From Verrucomicrobiia bacterium (GTDB lineage Bacteria > Verrucomicrobiota > Verrucomicrobiia > Limisphaerales > DTLC01), in assembly GCA_025061935.1 (NCBI GenBank), contig JANWZY010000212.1, forward strand, positions 1 to 5,067: a stretch of 5,067 bases of DNA, given 5' to 3'. Under the pieces are notes generated by a model. That model saw only the letters and a program-made list of their open reading frames with translations. It did not search any database and was not told the DNA's origin. A program made the translations under genes and the position numbers. Below are positions 1 through 5,067 of the stretch, in pieces (the stretch's first letter is position 1; every line of letters starts with the position of its first letter).

Positions 1-93
1 ATGTATGCCGGTTTGCCCGCCGCCGAAATCGATCGGCACACGATCCGGCACACTGTGCTCAAGTGCGGTCAACACGCGCTCGCGCGGTGTCAT
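1..93 (-). CDS. Uroporphyrinogen decarboxylase-superfamily protein, N-terminal fragment cut by the window edge
   Basis: Only the first 31 codons are present. They read MTPRERVLTALEHSVPD followed by RVPIDFGGGQTGIH, the characteristic opening of the URO-D superfamily (R-x-R-V-x-x-A-L-x-H-x-x-P-D-R-V-P-I-D). True HemE proteins instead carry an 'MRQAGRYLPE'-like segment at this point. Its absence and the 'IDFGG' stretch suggest the cobalamin/methyltransferase-related branch (MtaA/CmuA-like) or the many uncharacterised paralogues common in Verrucomicrobiota and Planctomycetota, so heme synthesis should not be assumed. I chose the ATG at 93 because family members usually begin right at M-x-x-R-E-R-V. 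An in-frame ATG at 105 would add MVRC. Neither has a Shine-Dalgarno sequence at the usual distance. The catalytic barrel lies outside the window, so substrate and reaction cannot be judged. Confidence 0.8.
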   Translation of the reverse strand, partial: MTPRERVLTALEHSVPDRVPIDFGGGQTGIH

Positions 94-105
94 ACAGCGA
101 ACCAT

Positions 106-437
106 TTGCAAAATACTAGCCGGTTGCACTGGAGCTTTCCATGCTTCGATGCGTGCGCGGTATCTAATGGCTGCGGTACCTATCGGTCCCTAAGGCGCTT
201 TGGTTGAGCCAACTTGCGGTTGTAGCTGGCCTCCGTCCGCACGGCACAGTGGATTGCCCCAGATTTGGGCGAAACAAAAAGGTCTTGGGATGGTTAATGG
301 CTACTCGGGCTAGAACCTGTTCGAGACGCTTGCGCGGCCAGCCTATTCTGCACCAAGAGCGGACTCCAATCTCTCATTGAAGCTCAGCCCGAATTTTATG
401 GGCGCCGGCAACGCCCAAAGGCGCTTTGTCCCGTGCC
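106..437. other. Intergenic region without a recognisable gene
   Basis: This stretch lies between the start of the minus-strand URO-D-like gene and the 3' end of the minus-strand outer-membrane protein gene. I found no protein resembling a known family in it, no tRNA-like fold and no convincing -35/-10 pair for the URO-D-like gene. A TAGTAT hexamer on the minus strand near 115-120 lacks a partner. The only structure worth naming is the hairpin at 399-417, listed separately. At the left end the reading frame of the URO-D-like gene stays open upstream of 105 but offers no better ATG. Confidence 0.6.
399..417 (-). terminator. Weak hairpin downstream of the outer-membrane protein gene, possible terminator
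   Basis: On the minus strand, about 20 bases after the stop codon, TGGGCG and CGCCCA form a 6-bp GC-rich stem around a 7-base loop. The bases after it (TAAAATTC) are A/T-rich but contain no real T-tract, so this is not a textbook intrinsic terminator. It may stabilise the 3' end of the mRNA or act with Rho. Confidence 0.3.
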
Positions 438-1343
438 CTAAAATGAGAAACAAAGGCCGAACTTAATCACCGGCCAAAATTTGAAATTTTTCGCTACGTC
501 TTCGATTTCCTGGATCTCTGCCCTTAGATCAGCCTCGCTAACGCTTCCTGGCACCCCCGGTGCCAGACGCACCTCGGGGCTGTCGGTGTAGATTACTCCA
601 AGCTCGCCCATGAGCGACCAGCGTTTGGCGCGGCCTAGGTACAGATTCCCGCCAATGGCCATGTAAGGACAAACGGTCTGCTGATCGAGTTCGAGCGACA
701 GGCCTCCTATGTCTTGAAGGTCGTATATGCTCTCACCTATTTCGATCGTTTGCCCGTTGTCCCTGGCCCTGGCCGACCCTTCGAACTCGTTACGGTTCAG
801 CACAGCACCAAGAGTGAACCGGAACGAACTGCTCTTAGACGGGTACAAGTCCAACGCTACTGGCATCCACATTAGCCGCAGGTCAGCCCCGAAATTGATT
901 CCTTCGATTTCGATGTCGTCTGCGGAGTAACTGAAATAGTGCAGCCCCGCTCTCAACCCGAGGTGGCCCAGGAACCGCCAGCTACCGACAACCCCCGGAC
1001 CTGTTGTGCCGGCCTCGACCCCGAACGTGAACGGCCGGTAGGCCGGTACTTTCCCGGCCTCGCTCTCATTTCCGCCCCCAGCGACCGACTCAGCCGTCGC
1101 ATAAATCAGACTCTCTGTTCTATTCGGGAAACCGCGCGCTGTGTTTAACGGACGCCACACTGCGGCTTCCGGTAAGGTATAAGCGTCCCGCAAACCCGGC
1201 GGCGGTGTCAGCACCAGGTCATCCGTTGAAATGGAAGAGGCGTCACGCGTGAGCGTCTGCCCGCTGGTGGTGCCCAGGTGCAGCATCAACCCGCACAATA
1301 CGAGCGCAGGGAACTTTGGGGTGATTTTGGACCTGCTTTTCAT
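438..1343 (-). CDS. Predicted outer-membrane beta-barrel protein of unknown function
   Basis: This 301-residue protein begins with a Sec signal peptide: basic residues to K10, a hydrophobic core around A13-L23, and likely cleavage near TSG|Q (residues 26-29). The internal Cys17 sits inside the core, so it is not a lipobox. Residues 29 to about 103 form a polar, Gly/Ser/Pro-containing linker. From about residue 105 to the end, short alternating hydrophobic strands follow, starting with FTFGVEAG and continuing through GLRAGLHYFSYS, NFGADLRL, LDLYP, FRFTLGAVLNRNEF, CPYMAIGGN and WSLMGELGVIY. The order 'Y-x-F/Y-S ... N-F-G-A-D ... D-x-Y-P ... F-R-x-x-x-G-A-x-x-N-x-N ... SP-x-V ... L-x-x-E-I/L' matches, from memory, a widespread family of uncharacterised Gram-negative outer-membrane proteins. 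The end FWPVIKFGLCFSF, with a terminal Phe, fits a Bam-dependent beta-signal. A helical stretch (about 268-285) precedes the last strand. The specific role, porin-like or structural, is unknown. There is no Shine-Dalgarno sequence just before the ATG. Confidence 0.8.
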   Translation of the reverse strand: MKSRSKITPKFPALVLCGLMLHLGTTSGQTLTRDASSISTDDLVLTPPPGLRDAYTLPEAAVWRPLNTARGFPNRTESLIYATAESVAGGGNESEAGKVPAYRPFTFGVEAGTTGPGVVGSWRFLGHLGLRAGLHYFSYSADDIEIEGINFGADLRLMWMPVALDLYPSKSSSFRFTLGAVLNRNEFEGSARARDNGQTIEIGESIYDLQDIGGLSLELDQQTVCPYMAIGGNLYLGRAKRWSLMGELGVIYTDSPEVRLAPGVPGSVSEADLRAEIQEIEDVAKNFKFWPVIKFGLCFSF

Positions 1344-1402
1344 GCACGATGTCGAGTTGTCGTTCTGCGCAACGGAACGGCCTCTTAGCCTTCCCGTGCA
1401 TG
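1341..1402 (-). promoter_or_regulatory. Possible structured 5' leader that pairs with the start codon
   Basis: Reading the minus strand, CATGCACG (1402-1395) is the exact reverse complement of CGTGCATG (1348-1341), which contains the ATG start codon of the outer-membrane protein. Inside this 8-bp closing stem, GGAAGGC (1394-1388) can pair with GCCGTTCC (1381-1374) with one bulged base, and GTTG can pair with CAAC further on. A branched fold that hides the start codon is therefore possible. An 8-bp match at this distance can also arise by chance, so this is a candidate only. Confidence 0.3.
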
Positions 1403-1406
1403 GCTG

Positions 1407-1437
1407 ATTATTTGGGGGCTATTTAAGCGGCTGTCAA
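1407..1437 (-). promoter_or_regulatory. Sigma70-type promoter candidate for the outer-membrane protein gene
   Basis: On the minus strand a perfect TTGACA (1437-1432) is followed after 19 bases by AATAAT (1412-1407), a 5/6 match to the -10 consensus. The 19-base spacer is longer than the optimum of 17. A start site about 7 bases further on would fall near 1400 and give a leader of about 57 bases, with its 5' end close to the left arm of the leader hairpin. Confidence 0.5.
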
Positions 1438-1448
1438 GCGCGTCTTCG

Positions 1449-1460
1449 ACCAGGCCTGGT
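1449..1460. promoter_or_regulatory. 12-bp perfect palindrome upstream of the -35 box
   Basis: ACCAGGCCTGGT is its own reverse complement and ends 12 bases upstream of the TTGACA box of the outer-membrane protein promoter. That is a plausible position for a dimeric regulator. About one 12-bp palindrome is expected by chance in a window this size, so its position is the only support. A nearby repeat of TCGACCAG (starting 1446 and again about 1465) may or may not be related. Confidence 0.25.
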
Positions 1461-1637
1461 AACCTCGACCAGAGTGAACAGGGGGTAGTTTAATGGCCGG
1501 CACAACGGGCGCCCTCTGCGTCGGTTTGGTCAGGCAAGTGGGCCAGTTTAATCGAACCTACAGGACTCGGGGAATGGGACAGGAAAGTGGAGGTAATCAG
1601 CCTGCCCGAGTAGGCCGGTTATTTCTCTGAACGATAC

Positions 1638-1681
1638 CAAACTTTGCCGGTGCGGACCCGGCCGCTCCAAAACACAGTTTG
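1638..1681. repeat. Nested inverted repeat in the spacer
   Basis: CAAACT (1638-1643) is complementary to AGTTTG (1676-1681). Inside it, GCCGG (1646-1650) pairs with CCGGC (1658-1662) around a 7-base loop. The outer and inner stems are separated by 2 bases on one side and 13 on the other, so the fold is uneven. No T-tract follows on either strand, which argues against an intrinsic terminator. Confidence 0.3.
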
Positions 1682-1746
1682 CAAAATGCGCGGGCCTGGT
1701 TGAAACACGCGTTACGGCCGTCGCCGTAGGAAACCGGTGCCCGGAT

Positions 1747-1777
1747 GTTGCCGCCCAGCACCGTTGCCGCCCAGCAC
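1747..1777. repeat. Two-copy tandem duplication, 15-bp unit with 16-bp period
   Basis: GTTGCCGCCCAGCAC occurs at 1747-1761 and again, identically, at 1763-1777, separated by a single C. The copies are perfect, which suggests a recent slippage or local duplication event in non-coding DNA. There are only two copies and no flanking CRISPR-like spacing. Confidence 0.8.
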
Positions 1778-2119
1778 AATTGCAGGGGATTCTAACTCGG
1801 CGAGCAGCGATGTTCTAGACCGGTACCAACCTTTCGAGAACAATCTTCGCGCGCAGATCATCTGATGCAATCGCCACTCGCGTCGGGCAATGTGTTTGTT
1901 ACTTCACCGACGCCTGGCGTACGTCCGAGTCCAACGCCGTGCTAACCAAAAAGGTGCTACGGCGCATCGGTATTTTCTCCAATAAGTGCAGGTGCAAGCT
2001 CGGGCTTATTTGACTTACGGAAAACGCGCTTCAGTGGGCGATGTGGTGCGCCGAGTCCGTTGGATTACCTACGGTAAACACCCGACAAGCGCGTAAGTAA
2101 TAATTGGCGGGGGTTTTCT

Positions 2120-2161
2120 GGCCACTGGCCGTTGACAAGATTCGTAGACGGCGCCTAAGTT
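2120..2161 (+). promoter_or_regulatory. Promoter candidate for the pilin operon, with an abutting inverted repeat
   Basis: A perfect TTGACA lies at 2132-2137. The best -10 candidates are CTAAGT (2155-2160, 17-base spacer) or TAAGTT (2156-2161, 18-base spacer), both weak matches to TATAAT. Immediately upstream, GGCC-ACT-GGCC (2120-2130) is an inverted repeat separated from the -35 box by a single base, where a repressor or activator could contact polymerase. The predicted leader to the ATG at 2216 is about 48 bases and contains purine-rich GGAG and AAGGAG runs (2171-2182). Confidence 0.45.
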
Positions 2162-2215
2162 GACTCGCGAGGAGTAAAGGAGAATTCCCGGGGCCGAACA
2201 GACTGTTCAAAGCGT

Positions 2216-2704
2216 ATGAGACTGAAAGGAGGCATTCCAAGGTCAGGTGGGTGTCGCAGGATGCGCGCTTTGCGCCTGGCGCGGACGTCTTGCCTTGGCA
2301 TGTCGCTGACCGAGGTGGTGGTCTCGATCGCGTTGGGCACGCTGATGTTTGGCGGCGTGGTCCTTTCGTATATCCAGAGCGCGAACAGGGCTGAGTGGTC
2401 CGCGCTCTCGTTTGCAGCGCAGTCGCTGGCGTGGCAGCGTATAGAACAGACGCGCGCGGCCAAATGGGACACGCAATCGTGGCCGCCCGTGGACCAGGTG
2501 GTCGAGAGCAATTTCCCGCCTGTCGTCGAATTGGTTGATGTGCCGTTTAGAGGCACGAACTATCTGTTTGCCACAACGTACCTCACGATTAACACAATTT
2601 CGACGAACCCGCCCCTAAGGCTAATCGTAGCGGATGTGGTCTGGTCGTTTAAGGGGCGGCTTTACACAAATTCAGCCTTAACGTATCGCGCGCCGGACAA
2701 ATGA
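2216..2704 (+). CDS. PilV/GspI-like minor pseudopilin with prepilin-type N-terminus
   Basis: This 162-residue protein carries a basic leader ending at Gly28, then MSLTEVVVSIALGTLMFGGV, which is a prepilin-peptidase site (G28|M29) with the conserved Glu at mature +5 (E33) and the hydrophobic helix that anchors pilins in the inner membrane. An amphipathic stretch follows (SANRAEWSALSFAAQSLAWQ), then a small beta-rich head with PPLRLIVADVVWSFKGR and a TYRAPDK end. By size and layout it is a minor (pseudo)pilin of the PilV/GspI sort, expected to be cleaved by PilD and to join the initiation complex of a type IV pilus or type II-like secretion fibre. The start is uncertain. ATG 2216 gives a long 28-residue leader and has no Shine-Dalgarno at normal distance, while ATG 2261 (Met16) would give a 13-residue leader. 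It is the first gene of the operon and its TGA overlaps the next ATG. Confidence 0.82.
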   Translation: MRLKGGIPRSGGCRRMRALRLARTSCLGMSLTEVVVSIALGTLMFGGVVLSYIQSANRAEWSALSFAAQSLAWQRIEQTRAAKWDTQSWPPVDQVVESNFPPVVELVDVPFRGTNYLFATTYLTINTISTNPPLRLIVADVVWSFKGRLYTNSALTYRAPDK

Positions 2705-3315
2705 AGATGCGCTTGACCAATTCAAATGCTCGTAGAGGGCGGGCGGCGCTTACGCTGCCTGAGGTCATGGTAACGATGGCCCTGCTTACGCTTTGCCTGG
2801 CGGCGTTCCTGACGCTGCACATTTTCTCGATTCGGATGAATCACATCACTGCTGTAAAACTCGGCGCAAGTGACCAGGCGCGAGATGTGATCTCGAAGCT
2901 CATATCCGACTTGCGCCACAGCGGGGATGTGAAGGTGGGTCAAGGGTCAAGAACGTCTTTCGTTGCGCCGGGCACGAACCAGCCGTTGGTCGGCAACGCA
3001 GTGATGATATACCCGAACAAGACGAACACGAATGTGTGGATCAGATACTACTGGGACGCTTCCGACTACACCATCAAGCGCGTGGCAAGCGATGATCCGA
3101 ATCCGCGCAAACTTGTCGAGGGCATAACGAACCGGCTGGTCTTCAGTGTGGAAGATTTCAAAGGGACGATCTTGACTAACTCCAACGACAAGCGCGTGGT
3201 CGGTGTAACATTGCAGTTCAACAAGCTTGTGTTCCCGAGCGCAGCAATCGGCCAGGGCGGATTGTTCGACTTTTACCAGGTGCGGACCAAAGTTGCACGG
3301 CGTACGGTCGAATAA
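2701..3315 (+). CDS. PilW/GspJ-like minor pseudopilin with prepilin-type N-terminus
   Basis: This 204-residue protein has a basic leader (R11, R12, R14), then A16|LTLPEVMVTMALLTLCLA. That is a prepilin-peptidase motif with Ala instead of Gly at -1, Pro at +4 and the conserved Glu at +5 (E21), followed by one membrane helix to about residue 40. The next segment, QARDVISKLISDLRHSG, resembles the helix of PilW/GspJ proteins where 'A-x-x-x-I-x-x-D-L-R' is usual. The head is beta-rich, with IRYYWD, a VEGITNRLVFSVEDF strand pair and a final VRTKVARR. Such proteins sit next to PilV/GspI and PilX/GspK in the pilus or pseudopilus tip complex. The start ATG overlaps the upstream stop in an ATGA, and there is no separate Shine-Dalgarno, so translation is probably coupled. 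Met3 (2707) is a possible alternative start. Assignment to PilW rather than another minor pilin rests on order and the helix motif. Confidence 0.82.
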   Translation: MKMRLTNSNARRGRAALTLPEVMVTMALLTLCLAAFLTLHIFSIRMNHITAVKLGASDQARDVISKLISDLRHSGDVKVGQGSRTSFVAPGTNQPLVGNAVMIYPNKTNTNVWIRYYWDASDYTIKRVASDDPNPRKLVEGITNRLVFSVEDFKGTILTNSNDKRVVGVTLQFNKLVFPSAAIGQGGLFDFYQVRTKVARRTVE

Positions 3316-3330
3316 CGGTCGCATAAGAAG

Positions 3331-3336
3331 AGGAGG
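3331..3336 (+). promoter_or_regulatory. Strong ribosome binding site for the PilX-like gene
   Basis: AGGAGG, a full anti-Shine-Dalgarno match, ends 5 bases before the ATG at 3342. It fixes the start of the third gene and contrasts with the first two genes of the operon, which have no good site at the normal distance. Confidence 0.8.
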
Positions 3337-3341
3337 CTGTT

Positions 3342-5067
3342 ATGAAGCTGGCAAAACTGCGCAAGTGCGGGTCGAAACGCGGGATGGCGCTGGTTATTGT
3401 GTTGGTTTTGGGTGGCGTGGCAATTGCCATCGTTGGCGGTGTGCTGAATTGGACCAGCGCCAACGCGCGGCTCATTAACCGCAACATTGCGTACCAGAAC
3501 GCGGTGCTCGCGGCGGAGGCGGCCACTGAAAAAACGCTTTCGAAGATGGCGGCCGACTTCACGACCGAGGGTGCTGTGGTTCTTGGCAATAACATGCCAT
3601 CATACAAACGGCGCGTTCCGCTGGTTTCAGAGCACCCCAAATGGGGTTTTTACAGGTTTAACAACGGCCGGGGCGCTCGCGACGAGGTCTTCGTTGAAAT
3701 GATTCAGCCCTGGGCGCCCAACACGCCGTTGTTGTCTTTGTACAGGGGTCTGAAGGGTTACGCCGCCACATTCCGCATTCGCGCGAATGCAGAGGACGTG
3801 GTTGCAAACGCAGAAGCGGGGGTGTACCAAGATGTTCAGTTTGCCGTAGTGCCTGTGTTCCAGTTTGCGGTCTTCTACAACATCGACCTCGAAGTACTAC
3901 CCGGGGCGAACATGACCATCCGTGGCAGGGTCCATTCGAACCGGGACCTGTATGCCGCGCCTGAGCAGGGTGCACAGCTTCAATTTGACGACTGGGTCAC
4001 CTCGGTGGGGACAATTTACCACTATAGAAAAGACAATCCTAGTAGGTCAATGGGTGTGCCTTCGTACAAAGTTGGAAGAGAGCAGGGCGTTTCCGCCCTG
4101 AACCTGCCGATCGGAACGAATAATTCGCCTGATGCAGTAAGGGAGCTGCTTGAAGTACCGAGAAGCGGGAGTGCAAATAACAGTGTGCTGGAGTCGCAAC
4201 GATTCTACAACCTATGCGATGTGGTTGTGGAGGTAACCACCGACAGGGTTTCTGTGCGAGGTGGTAGCATGTCGCCTGGGACCGGCGCAAATATTCCCTG
4301 GCAAGAGGCAAGTAGTTGGATTAACACAAACAAGACGTTCTTCGATCAGCGCGAAAACAAGACAGTGCTCTTAACCGAAATAAATGTGTTCAAGTTCTGG
4401 GAGTGGGCTACGAATAAAAATGCGATACGCAACCATATCCAGGCCAAGCAGAACCGCGAAATAAACTCGATTTACGTGGCTGACCTCAGGCCGCACACAT
4501 CCTCGACAATGCCAGCCGTACGGCTTGTTAACGGCGCAGTTCTGCCACCCTCGGGCTTAACGGTGGTCACACCGAACCCGCTTTATGTACAGGGCCATTA
4601 CAATGCGTCCGGCGCTTCGTTGGGCACGACCAACACGGCAAACACGAAGCCCGCTGCGTTAATAGCCGACGCGATTACTGTGCTCTCCACCGGTTGGAAT
4701 GACAGCAACAGCGCCAAGGACCTTTCCTCCCGTATCGCTTCTGACACCACTGTAAATGCCGCTTTTTTGGCTGGCATAGTCGAAACAGTGGGGACCAACT
4801 ATAGCGGCGGGTTGGAAAACTTCCCGCGGTTCCTCGAAAATTGGAGCGGTAAAACCTTTACCTACAATGGCTCAATGGTGGTGATGTTTCCCAGCAAAGT
4901 TGCAACGAACCGCTGGAAAGCACCGGGAACGCAGGGAAACGTTTATGGTGTGCCGACACGCAACTGGAGCTTCGACGTGAACTTTACAGACCCGAACAAG
5001 CTGCCGCCATTGTGTCCGGCGGTGCGGGCGGTAATACGTTACAAATGGGCTACTGTGGCGCCGACCG
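3342..5067 (+). CDS. Very large PilX-like membrane-anchored protein, C-terminus beyond the window
   Basis: The frame is open for 575 codons to the right edge with no stop. Residues 1-13 are basic, and R13-G14-M15 leads into one hydrophobic helix (M15-W37). The following segment, with LAAEAATEKTL (56-66), recalls the 'A-A-E-A-G' motif of PilX and GspK proteins. The mature +5 Glu of ordinary pilins is absent (Ile19), as is common in PilX/GspK relatives. The rest should be periplasmic: FQFAVFYNIDLEVLPG (173-188) leads into GRVHSNRDLY (195-204), then an LPPSGLTVVTPNPLYVQGHY block (401-420) and a YSGGLENFPRFLENW block (487-501). I recall these motifs from large uncharacterised verrucomicrobial proteins next to minor pilins. 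Cys292 and Cys558 are the only cysteines after the membrane helix. A usual PilX has under 250 residues, so this is a strongly enlarged form. From memory of relatives, the RAVIRYKWATVAP end lies close to the true C-terminus. It is the third gene of the pilin operon, 26 bases after the second. Confidence 0.8.
   Translation, partial: MKLAKLRKCGSKRGMALVIVLVLGGVAIAIVGGVLNWTSANARLINRNIAYQNAVLAAEAATEKTLSKMAADFTTEGAVVLGNNMPSYKRRVPLVSEHPKWGFYRFNNGRGARDEVFVEMIQPWAPNTPLLSLYRGLKGYAATFRIRANAEDVVANAEAGVYQDVQFAVVPVFQFAVFYNIDLEVLPGANMTIRGRVHSNRDLYAAPEQGAQLQFDDWVTSVGTIYHYRKDNPSRSMGVPSYKVGREQGVSALNLPIGTNNSPDAVRELLEVPRSGSANNSVLESQRFYNLCDVVVEVTTDRVSVRGGSMSPGTGANIPWQEASSWINTNKTFFDQRENKTVLLTEINVFKFWEWATNKNAIRNHIQAKQNREINSIYVADLRPHTSSTMPAVRLVNGAVLPPSGLTVVTPNPLYVQGHYNASGASLGTTNTANTKPAALIADAITVLSTGWNDSNSAKDLSSRIASDTTVNAAFLAGIVETVGTNYSGGLENFPRFLENWSGKTFTYNGSMVVMFPSKVATNRWKAPGTQGNVYGVPTRNWSFDVNFTDPNKLPPLCPAVRAVIRYKWATVAPT

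Larger units (their letters stand above)
1461..2131. other. Long non-coding spacer between divergent promoters
   Basis: About 670 bases separate the two promoter candidates. Reading all frames I saw no protein resembling a known family. The short open frames on the minus strand at 1597-1779 and 2031-2240 are Cys/Arg-rich or low in structure, lack a ribosome binding site and look like chance openings. Contents that can be stated are the tandem duplication at 1747-1777, a nested inverted repeat at 1638-1681 and scattered GC-rich palindromes such as GGGCGCCC. No tRNA, rRNA or insertion-sequence ends were recognised. It may be decayed coding sequence or hold an unannotated small RNA; the sequence alone does not decide. 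Confidence 0.55.

Noticed and set aside
1..207. Plus-strand open frame of 68 residues at the left edge
   Set aside because: It lies opposite the URO-D-like N-terminus, which has clear family motifs, and its own translation is Cys/His-rich with no resemblance to a protein family.
727..1148. Two plus-strand open frames (727-930 and 939-1148) inside the outer-membrane protein gene
   Set aside because: They are antisense to a gene with signal peptide, strand pattern and terminal Phe; no ribosome binding site or recognisable sequence supports them.
1481..1556. tRNA-like look of GGGGGTAGTTTAATGG followed later by a TCGA-containing stretch
   Set aside because: The start resembles an acceptor stem and D-arm, but there is no anticodon arm, no T-arm stem and no matching 3' acceptor strand. 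The AGTTTAAT repeated at 1487 and 1545 is probably coincidental.
1597..1779. Minus-strand open frame of 60 residues in the spacer
   Set aside because: No Shine-Dalgarno, no recognisable motif, and its start runs through the 16-bp-period tandem duplication; it is best explained as a chance opening in GC-rich DNA.
2031..2240. Minus-strand open frame of 69 residues overlapping the pilin promoter
   Set aside because: It covers the plus-strand promoter and the start of the first pilin gene, and shows no membrane or domain pattern that I recognise.
2155..2943. Several minus-strand open frames opposite the pilin genes
   Set aside because: The plus-strand frames carry prepilin cleavage motifs with Glu+5 and membrane helices; the opposite frames are Arg/His-rich shadows.
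3227..4311. Alternative-frame and antisense openings within the PilX-like gene
   Set aside because: The plus-strand frame from 3342 is uninterrupted to the window end, begins with a strong ribosome binding site and has coherent membrane and periplasmic features; the others have none.

Overview
The window looks like chromosomal DNA from a Verrucomicrobiota bacterium, probably of the Pedosphaera/Limisphaera type. This is inferred from protein style: Asn/Thr-rich pseudopilins with many 'GTN' and 'TN' turns, a very large PilX-like protein whose internal motifs I recall from that phylum, and long non-coding spacers. I recognised it by eye; no database search was run.

Layout, left to right. (1) Positions 1-93, minus strand: the first 31 codons of a uroporphyrinogen-decarboxylase-superfamily protein that runs off the left edge. 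(2) About 345 bases with no recognisable gene, holding a weak hairpin just downstream of the next gene. (3) Positions 438-1343, minus strand: a secreted outer-membrane beta-barrel protein with a signal peptide and a C-terminal phenylalanine. A perfect TTGACA -35 box lies upstream, with a 12-bp palindrome behind it, and the leader could fold so as to pair with the start codon. (4) Roughly 870 bases separate the divergent start codons at 1343 and 2216. They hold both promoters, a 16-bp-period tandem duplication and several small inverted repeats, but no credible gene. (5) From 2216 to the right edge, plus strand: a tight three-gene operon of type IV pilin-like proteins. These are a PilV/GspI-like minor pseudopilin, a PilW/GspJ-like minor pseudopilin joined to it by an ATGA overlap, and a PilX-like protein of at least 575 residues preceded by a perfect AGGAGG.

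The three pilin genes probably act together. In type IV pili and type II secretion, minor (pseudo)pilins of the PilV/W/X (GspI/J/K) kinds form a complex in the inner membrane that primes fibre assembly and sits at its tip. Here the third member is several times larger than a typical PilX and carries a long unassigned periplasmic region, making it the most interesting object in the window. The outer-membrane protein and the decarboxylase-family gene have no evident functional link to the pilin operon. No mobile element, CRISPR array, tRNA or rRNA was found.
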